Source: Segatella copri (GTDB taxonomy: Bacteria > Bacteroidota > Bacteroidia > Bacteroidales > Bacteroidaceae). From it: 58,386 bases of DNA. The DNA lies in NCBI RefSeq assembly GCF_019127135.1, contig NZ_JAHOEA010000024.1:1-58386 (forward strand), read 5' to 3'. Under the pieces are notes generated by a model that saw only the letters and a program-made list of their open reading frames with translations, had not been told where the DNA came from and ran no database searches. Both the position numbers and the translations under genes were made by a program. Within the stretch, counting starts at the first letter, position 1; each line of letters opens with the position of its first letter. This document shows positions 53,982 through 58,386 of this stretch, piece after piece.

Positions 53982-55304
53982 ATGAGAATCAGTAGAGACA
54001 TAATCAGTACATTTAAGGAGTGGAAAGACGCTCCAATGAGAAAGCCTATTCTTTTGCAAGGAGCAAGACAAATAGGTAAGACATGGGCAATGGAAACTTT
54101 TGGCAAGGAGAGTTTTGAATACTGCGCTAAGTTTGATTTTGATAGGCAAGAAGAACTGAAGTCTGTATTTCAAAACACCAAAATGCCAGAAAGAATCATC
54201 AAGGAATTAGCGCTTTTTTGTGATGTACCCATCATTGCGGGAAAAACTTTGATAATCTTTGATGAAATCCAAGAATGCGAGGAGGCACTTAATTGTTTGA
54301 AATATTTTTGTGAGGATGCGCCTGAGTATCATATCATGGCAGCAGGTTCTCTCTTGGGGGTTGCTGTCAAAAAGCGAAGGATGACAGTTCCTGTAGGTAA
54401 AGTAAGAGTTGTACGCATGTATCCTCTTTCTTTTAAGGAGTTTTTGCGTGCAAGCGATATCCATACCTATGAATATATTGAACAACTAACTGCCATAGAG
54501 AAACTTCCGGAGATTATCCTAAACAAATTAAAATTGGAGTATCGAAGATATTTAGTGTGTGGCGGTATGCCTGATGCTGCATGTGCAATGTTGGAAAATC
54601 AAGGTATGGAAAATGTTGATGCCATCTTGCAGGATATTTTGGATTTGTACGAACTTGATTTCGCCAAATATGCAGAGCCACGTGAAATACCACGAATTCA
54701 TGCCATTTGGCATTCTTTACCATCTCAACTGGCAAAGGAAAATAGAAAGTTTGTTTATAAGGTAGTTAAGCCTGGGGCAAGAGCTAAAGACTATGAGGAT
54801 GCTCTGCTTTGGTTGGAAGATGCAGGTATGATTTATCGTATCAACAACATAACAAGACCTCTCTTCCCTCTGTCTGCATACGAAGATTTGAGCGCATTCA
54901 AACTTTATGCTTGCGATTGTGGCCTCTTACGCCGTCTTGCCAAGTTGCCGAGTAGTATTATTGTTAGTCCAACGGCTAATTATACAGAGTTTAAAGGGGC
55001 AATGGCAGAAAATGCTATTTTACAATCTCTCATGCCTATACTTCGAAGGGAAGTCCCCTTTTATTGGTCACCTGACAGTAGGGCGGAGATTGAATTTGTT
55101 ATACAATGGAACGATGAGATTATTCCGATAGAAGTAAAGGCGGAGAATTGTGTGAGTGGAAGAAGTTTGTCTGTCTATAAGGAAAAATATGCTCCTAAGC
55201 ATCGTATCCGGTTCTCTTTCCTTAATCTACAATACAATTGTGGAATGTTGAGTTGTCCTTCACCGATGGCAGATTGGCTACCATCCTTGTTGGAGCGATG
55301 TTAA
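53982..55304 (+). CDS. AAA ATPase with DUF4143 domain
   Basis: A 440-residue AAA_14/DUF4143-type ATPase. Walker A GARQIGKT (27-34), Walker B IIFDEIQ (91-97), sensor region AAGSLLGVAVKKRRMTVPVG, and the DUF4143 part from ~200 (YRRYLVCGGMPDAACAML, LLRRLAKLPSSIIV, FKGAMAENAILQSL). The C-terminus has RAEIEFVI then IIPIEVKAE (E369/E371, E384, K386), a PD-(D/E)XK-like pattern. Orphan proteins of this type are very common in gut Bacteroidetes and are of unknown function. It lies just outside the candidate attR of the integrase element. Downstream is a relic promoter/terminator junction on the other strand. Confidence 0.9.
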   Translation: MRISRDIISTFKEWKDAPMRKPILLQGARQIGKTWAMETFGKESFEYCAKFDFDRQEELKSVFQNTKMPERIIKELALFCDVPIIAGKTLIIFDEIQECEEALNCLKYFCEDAPEYHIMAAGSLLGVAVKKRRMTVPVGKVRVVRMYPLSFKEFLRASDIHTYEYIEQLTAIEKLPEIILNKLKLEYRRYLVCGGMPDAACAMLENQGMENVDAILQDILDLYELDFAKYAEPREIPRIHAIWHSLPSQLAKENRKFVYKVVKPGARAKDYEDALLWLEDAGMIYRINNITRPLFPLSAYEDLSAFKLYACDCGLLRRLAKLPSSIIVSPTANYTEFKGAMAENAILQSLMPILRREVPFYWSPDSRAEIEFVIQWNDEIIPIEVKAENCVSGRSLSVYKEKYAPKHRIRFSFLNLQYNCGMLSCPSPMADWLPSLLERC

Positions 55305-55313
55305 GTCTTATCA

Positions 55314-55380
55314 TAACTTCCAAAGTTTTAGGGAAAAATGTAGGGATGGGGATAACGAAAAATAGGCGACTCTCGGAATT
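55314..55380 (-). repeat. Relic of the promoter/terminator junction
   Basis: TAACTTCCAAAGTTTTAGGG (plus AAAAA) at 55314-55338 matches the upstream half of the 47-bp cassette with one change. Twenty bases on, AATAGGCGACTCTCGGAATT (55361-55380) matches the start of the terminator at 56806. Same order as at 56727-56840, but the TATCTTTG end and the gene it drove are gone. Confidence 0.65.
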
Positions 55381-55443
55381 ACCTTGTTCGGACTTGGTGT
55401 AGATGCCAGCAACATTTCATTTGGTGCTATCTACAAGTTCTAA
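55366..55443 (+). pseudogene. C-terminal relic of an outer-membrane beta-barrel protein
   Basis: An open frame ends in LFGLGVDASNISFGAIYKF then TAA at 55441-55443. Alternating hydrophobic residues and a terminal Phe are the signature of the last strand of an outer-membrane barrel. Upstream the frame meets a stop at 55363, so only ~25 codons remain. A terminator follows at 55481. Confidence 0.5.
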
Positions 55444-55480
55444 TCTTAGGGTGCTCATTTACTCATAAGCAAAAATATCA

Positions 55481-55528
55481 GGGGCGCAGGCGATTCCTTT
55501 CATGGAAGCAGTTTGCGCCCCATTTTTT
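55481..55528 (+). terminator. Terminator
   Basis: GGGGCGCA (55481-55488) pairs with TGCGCCCC (55514-55521), followed by ATTTTTTT. It fits the end of the lost outer-membrane-protein gene. Confidence 0.8.
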
Positions 55529-55552
55529 TGTTCAGCAAGCGAACACGCTTTT

Positions 55553-56040
55553 ACTCTTCACTCTTCACCTTTCCTTCGCCCCCCCCCCTGTGTTTATCGG
55601 CATTCCGAGTGGTGAAGAGTTTACAGCGACTCTTCACCCACTCTTCACCACTCTTCACCGATTCCAAAGACCAACAGGCGTAAATTGCAGCGCAAAACCG
55701 CTAGGCATCCCTGAGGAGGGTGCGTCATAAGTCTGGATAACAGCTGGGTGCATAACAGTTGGCCACCGCATGCACATCACCTGTTGTGCATGCGCATATC
55801 TGCTGCTATGCAAGCGCACAACAGCTGTTGTGCGACCGAAGATACTGACTGTCTCAACAACATATCCTATCTCTTTCAACAACAAGAAGAGGGTGAATCA
55901 TAAACTTATGACACATCCTCCGCTGAACCAGCCAGGGTGAAGAGTGGTGAAGAGTGGGTGAAGAGTGCCCAAGAACTCTTCACCCCTTGGAATGCCGATA
56001 AACACTTGGGATTCCGAAGGAAAGGTGAAGAGTGAAGAGT
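55553..56040. repeat. Large imperfect inverted repeat (~106-bp arms, 276-bp loop)
   Basis: The left arm (55553-55659) opens ACTCTTCACTCTTCACC and includes TGTTTATCGGCATTCC; the right arm (55936-56040) is its inverted copy, including GGAATGCCGATAAACA. A second matched pair lies inside (55713-55738 and 55897-55922, GTCATAAGT). Arms are rich in GTGAAGAGT words. The left arm holds a run of ten C (55579-55588) where the right arm has unrelated bases. No transposase is present, so it is a non-autonomous or purely structural element. Confidence 0.75.
55733..55886. repeat. 22-bp-period array in the inverted-repeat loop
   Basis: Successive units begin AACAGTTGG, ATCACCTGTTG, ATCTGCTGCT, AACAGCTGTTG, ATACTGACTG, ATCCTATCTC at 22-bp steps from 55755. 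Palindromes are centred at about 55758, 55780.5, 55801.5 and 55824.5; the best is CGCACAACAG plus its exact complement (55815-55834), and CGCATGCACA / TGTGCATGCG (55767-55794) is another. Confidence 0.7.
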
Positions 56041-56069
56041 TTTTTCTTATTCCTTACTTACAACAATTA

Positions 56070-56179
56070 TACAGGCATTTACGCTAGCTGTTCCAGTAGA
56101 ACAGCCTACTGGCAACCGTACGGCTAGTTAGCTGTTCTTCATTCGCCTGTACACTATTTCCGGTTAACAGCAAACTTAT
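56070..56179. repeat. Third 22-bp-period array
   Basis: TAGCTGTTC recurs exactly 44 bp apart (56085 and 56129), with an intermediate degenerate unit between and two after. GCTGTTC-CAGTA-GAACAGC (56087-56105) and CCGTACGG are embedded dyads. Confidence 0.55.
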
Positions 56180-56234
56180 TCCTCGGCAGAATACTCTTCC
56201 ACAACTAGGCAATAAACGCTAAATCCTGATAAAA

Positions 56235-56700
56235 TTATTTCTTGAGATATTTCAAAAAGTCATCAATACCTACTATTTCCACTTTTGGGAAAGGAATGTT
56301 TTCTAACTCTTTGAAATGTTTATCTGCGAAGACTTCGTTCATAGCAGCTTGTATCTTACCTTCTGTTGCTTTGTCTGGTAAAATGCCCTGCTCCTTTGCA
56401 TCCTCATTCACCTTGTCTATGGTTCTTGCCAACTTGCGAAGTTGAGTGAAAGTATCAATGATGGCAATGGCGGTGGCTGTCGTGGTGGTCAAAATTTTTG
56501 ACCACATGCTCTTTCTCGCTGTTAGTCAGTTCGATAACATATCCAGAAGGAAACTTATCTGGATTGTTTCTTATGGCTTGGTTAACCACCTTGGTTGTTA
56601 CGCCATACAATTCAGCAACATCTCTGTCAAGGATGACTTGCGTATCCCTGATGACAATGATTTTACTTTCAGTTTTTACAATATCTTCTTGATGTCCCAT
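56235..56700 (-). pseudogene. ORF6N (KilA-N-like) gene broken by deletion and frameshift
   Basis: The start (ATG 56700, MGHQEDIVKTESKIIVIRD, then DVAELYGVTTKVVNQAIRNN and SGYVIELTNSEKEHVVKNFD) is a typical ORF6N domain. The frame then leaves the family pattern and stops at 56455. A second frame overlapping it runs to 56235 with ATAIAIIDTFTQLRKLART and a coiled C-terminus, the normal end of ORF6N proteins. The middle block expected between KNFDH and the IIDTF helix (about 40-50 residues) is missing, so an internal deletion with a frameshift fused the ends. Intact members are phage-type DNA-binding proteins. Promoter cassette at 56727-56773 is intact. Confidence 0.75.
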
Positions 56701-56726
56701 AATTTCTTTTTTATAGCTTTTCTTAT

Positions 56727-56773
56727 GCAAAGATACGACTTTTCCTCGTAACTTCCAAGGTTTTAGGGAAAAA
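56727..56773 (-). promoter_or_regulatory. 47-bp promoter cassette, ORF6N copy
   Basis: Identical over 47 bases to 48764-48810, with TATCTTTG at 56728-56735 on the minus strand. The -7 box would start transcripts just inside the ATG at 56730, which favours ATG 56700 as the start. Confidence 0.85.
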
Positions 56774-56805
56774 ATACTTGAAAAGGGGGAGGAGAAAAAG
56801 AAAAT

Positions 56806-56840
56806 AGGCGGCTCCCGGAATTGAGAGTCGCCTATTGAAT
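56806..56840. terminator. Terminator of the YhcG-type gene
   Basis: AATAGGCGGCTC (56806-56817) pairs with GAGAGTCGCCTATT with one mismatch; it follows the minus-strand stop at 56886. It shares AGGCGGCTCCCG with the Rpn terminator and AATAGGCG..CTC.CGGAATT with the relic at 55361. Confidence 0.75.
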
Positions 56841-56885
56841 GTTATTCTTTAATCTTCTAATAATCTCCAAATGTTTAGGGGGATA

Positions 56886-58052
56886 TTATTCTTCCTTGTT
56901 TTTTAGCAAGTCCATCATTTTCTTCATATCAGGCAAAGCCTTGCGTAACCTTTCAGGCATGTCATCCAACGTCTTGTAGGTAGCAACTCCCATCGGCTTG
57001 CTGTAGTCTCGAACAGCATATTCTGCATAAGAGTAGTTTGCTGATTGGCAAAGAATGATTCCAATAGACGGATTCTCGTGTGGCTTACGCACCTTGTCGT
57101 CGAGAATTTGGAGATAGCCAAAAAGTTGCCCAAGATAAGAGGTTTTAAACTCGCCAAGTTTTAGCTCTATGCAAACCATGGCGTTCAATTCTCGATTGAA
57201 AAACAGCAGGTCTGGGAATTGTTCAACACCATAGATTTCCAAATGGTATTGGTTGCCGATGAAAGCAAAGTCTCTGCCAAAGGTCATGATGAAATTCTTG
57301 ATGTTCTGAACGATGCTTTGTTCTACAATTCGTTCGTCGACATCTATTTTTTCGCGTTCCCCAATCTCTTCTACATTGATAAAGTCAAGTAGATATTCAT
57401 CCTTGAACATTTCTACTGCACGTCGAGCTTCCCTAGGATTGTTGATGGTCCTGGTAAAATTGTTAGGCATGCGTCCTTGGCTATGGTAAGCATCCTCCTT
57501 TATAAGTTGGCGGAGTTTCTTTACGGAAAGATGTTCCTCTACAGTGCGGTGAATATAATAAAAGCGTGCCGAAGTTTCTTTTGGTCCACTAATGATGGCA
57601 GAGTGGTGTGTGAATGGTACTTTAAAGAAGTCCTCAACAGGAAAATCTGGAATATTAGAAATAGATAAAGTATGGAATATATCTATCTGATTTTCACTAT
57701 TTTGTAATTCAGCGGTTGCAACCGCTGAATTCTCAAAGCACAATTTTGCGGTTGCTGCCGTTGAATTACTGTCAAGCATATCCCATGCTTCATAAAAACG
57801 TCTCATGTCTCTTAGTTGAGTTTCCGAGAATCCTCGAAGACCAGGTAGTTCCTTGCGAAGTTGTTCGCTGATGGATGCTAATGCGCCCTCGCCCCATACT
57901 CCTTTGCGGGTATGTTGTGAAAGATATTTTCCGATGGCAAAATATAAAGCAAGTTGTATGCGGTTCACACCTTTGGCTGCTTCATATTGTCCTTGAAGTA
58001 TGGCTGTCTTTATAGCGTTGACAGCATTGTTATATTGTATCAAACTATCCAT
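56886..58052 (-). CDS. YhcG/DUF1016-type PD-(D/E)XK nuclease
   Basis: A 388-residue protein. The N-terminal DUF1016 domain (IQLALYFAIGKYLSQHTRKG, VWGEGALASISEQLRKELPG, FSETQLRDMRRFYEAW) is joined to a C-terminal nuclease domain (NQYHLEIYGVEQFPDLLFFN, RELNAMVCIELKLGEFK) with the D...ExK pattern. Members of this family are often found beside restriction systems and mobile DNA; no partner is seen here. Odd: the linker (residues ~97-125) has two similar units, NSTAATAKL and NSAVATAEL, coded by a diverged tandem repeat that contains a 26-bp perfect palindrome. A 66-bp tandem array and the shared promoter lie upstream. Confidence 0.9.
   Translation of the reverse strand: MDSLIQYNNAVNAIKTAILQGQYEAAKGVNRIQLALYFAIGKYLSQHTRKGVWGEGALASISEQLRKELPGLRGFSETQLRDMRRFYEAWDMLDSNSTAATAKLCFENSAVATAELQNSENQIDIFHTLSISNIPDFPVEDFFKVPFTHHSAIISGPKETSARFYYIHRTVEEHLSVKKLRQLIKEDAYHSQGRMPNNFTRTINNPREARRAVEMFKDEYLLDFINVEEIGEREKIDVDERIVEQSIVQNIKNFIMTFGRDFAFIGNQYHLEIYGVEQFPDLLFFNRELNAMVCIELKLGEFKTSYLGQLFGYLQILDDKVRKPHENPSIGIILCQSANYSYAEYAVRDYSKPMGVATYKTLDDMPERLRKALPDMKKMMDLLKNKEE
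57706..57731. repeat. 26-bp perfect palindrome inside the YhcG gene
   Basis: AATTCAGCGGTTG followed by its exact complement. A diverged half-copy (GCGGTTGCTGCCGTTGAATT) follows at about 57748-57767. Confidence 0.85.
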
Positions 58053-58104
58053 AGAGTAATGTTTTAATTTGGTCTTCTAACAGAAGGCATACGGATTTTG
58101 GGAC

Positions 58105-58368
58105 AAAGAAAATGCAAACGAGCGCAAAGAAAGCTTGCTTTCAATTTGCCGAGTGCAGCTTTTCTTCTGCAAAGAAAATGCAAACGAGCGCCAAGAAAGC
58201 TTGCTTTCAATTTGCCGAGTGCAGCTTTTCTTCTGCAAAGAAAATGCAAACGAGCGCCAAGAAAGCTTGCTTTCAATTTGCCGAGTGCAGCTTTTCTTCT
58301 GCAAAGAAAATGCAAACGAGCGCCAAGAAAGCTTGCTTTCAATTTGCCGAGTGCAGCTTTTCTTCTGC
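58105..58368. repeat. Four tandem 66-bp repeats
   Basis: Units start at 58105, 58171, 58237 and 58303, each AAAGAAAATGCAAACGAGCG ... CTTTTCTTCTGC; units 2-4 are identical and unit 1 has one change (GCGCAAAG for GCGCCAAG). Each contains the dyad GAAAGC-TT-GCTTTC. On the minus strand each ends CATTTTCTTTGC, a decayed relative of the TATCTTTGC box. 66 is three times 22. Confidence 0.95.
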
Positions 58369-58386
58369 AAAGATACGACTTTTCCT
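58367..58386 (-). promoter_or_regulatory. 47-bp promoter cassette, YhcG copy (cut by window end)
   Basis: The visible 20 bases match the Rpn and ORF6N cassettes exactly, with TATCTTTG at 58368-58375 on the minus strand. The transcript would start in the first 66-bp unit and carry all four as its leader. Confidence 0.75.

Larger units (their letters stand above)
55305..56234. other. 930-bp gene-free repeat region
   Basis: No intact gene. In order: a relic promoter-cassette piece (55314-55338), a relic terminator half (55359-55380), an outer-membrane-protein C-terminal relic (55366-55443), a terminator (55481-55528), the large inverted-repeat structure (55553-56040) with a 22-bp-period array in its loop, and a further 22-bp-period array (56070-56179). 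Short open frames such as 55655-55885 minus run straight through repeats and are not credible genes. Confidence 0.65.
58053..58386. other. Gene-free upstream region of YhcG gene with tandem array
   Basis: Contains the four 66-bp repeats and, at the window edge, the start of the shared promoter cassette. Open frames reading KASFLGARLHFLCRRKAALG four times are by-products of a repeat whose length is a multiple of three. Confidence 0.6.

Noticed and set aside
55655..55885. 76-codon minus-strand ORF in the inverted-repeat loop
   Set aside because: Runs through the palindrome array and lacks any protein-like feature.
58064..58370. Two small ORFs made of the 66-bp repeat (92 and 97 aa)
   Set aside because: Open only because 66 is a multiple of 3; cysteine- and arginine-rich repeated peptide in two frames, so probably non-coding.

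Overview
This window comes from a Bacteroidales genome, most likely a gut Prevotella/Segatella (P. copri-like) species. Evidence seen in the sequence: a SusC/SusD pair, many secreted glycan-degrading enzymes, a propeller/Y_Y_Y/AraC transmembrane regulator, T9SS-like C-terminal tails, and the Bacteroidetes -7 promoter box (TAnnTTTG) ahead of many genes. Species is inferred; no rRNA or tRNA gene was recognised.

Region 1 (1-40320) is a pectin / rhamnogalacturonan-type polysaccharide utilisation locus (PUL). It holds three GH2 enzymes, a GH106-like alpha-L-rhamnosidase, a SASA-type acetylesterase, a kinase-less HTCS-like regulator, a sugar isomerase-like protein, a surface lipoprotein, SusC, SusD, a small secreted protein, three PL1-type pectate lyase-like proteins, a DUF3826-like protein and a large beta-helix/glycosidase-like protein. 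The model (inference): lyases cut pectin outside the cell, SusCD imports oligosaccharides, and periplasmic rhamnosidase, galactosidases and esterase strip them while the inner-membrane regulator senses products. A small accessory island (3813-6482) with an ATPase stub, an unknown membrane protein and a DUF234-type ATPase interrupts the locus after the first GH2.

Region 2 (40349-46000) is mostly housekeeping: an orphan ECF sigma factor, ispD, a DJ-1/PfpI protein, NAD kinase, and a secreted GH13 alpha-amylase with a LacI-type palindrome upstream.

Region 3 (46255-58386) is accessory DNA. It has AAA ATPases with and without PD-(D/E)XK-like tails, an Rpn-type nuclease, a tyrosine integrase with a probable 4.6-kb integrated element carrying two paralogous secreted proteins of unknown function, a broken ORF6N gene and a YhcG/DUF1016 nuclease. 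Between them lie unusual repeats: degenerate arrays with a 22-bp period built of small palindromes, a ~490-bp inverted-repeat structure, 66-bp tandem repeats, and a 47-bp promoter cassette shared word-for-word by different nuclease/regulator genes together with a similar terminator.

The most notable signals not explained by ordinary annotation are (a) the reused promoter/terminator cassette around Rpn, ORF6N and YhcG genes, (b) the 22-bp-period palindrome arrays, (c) 7-bp-period repeats at PUL gene junctions and once inside a GH2 reading frame, (d) TTGCRTAA sites at a 14-bp period over the -33 box of two homologous ATPase genes, and (e) the small integrase element with its secreted-protein pair.
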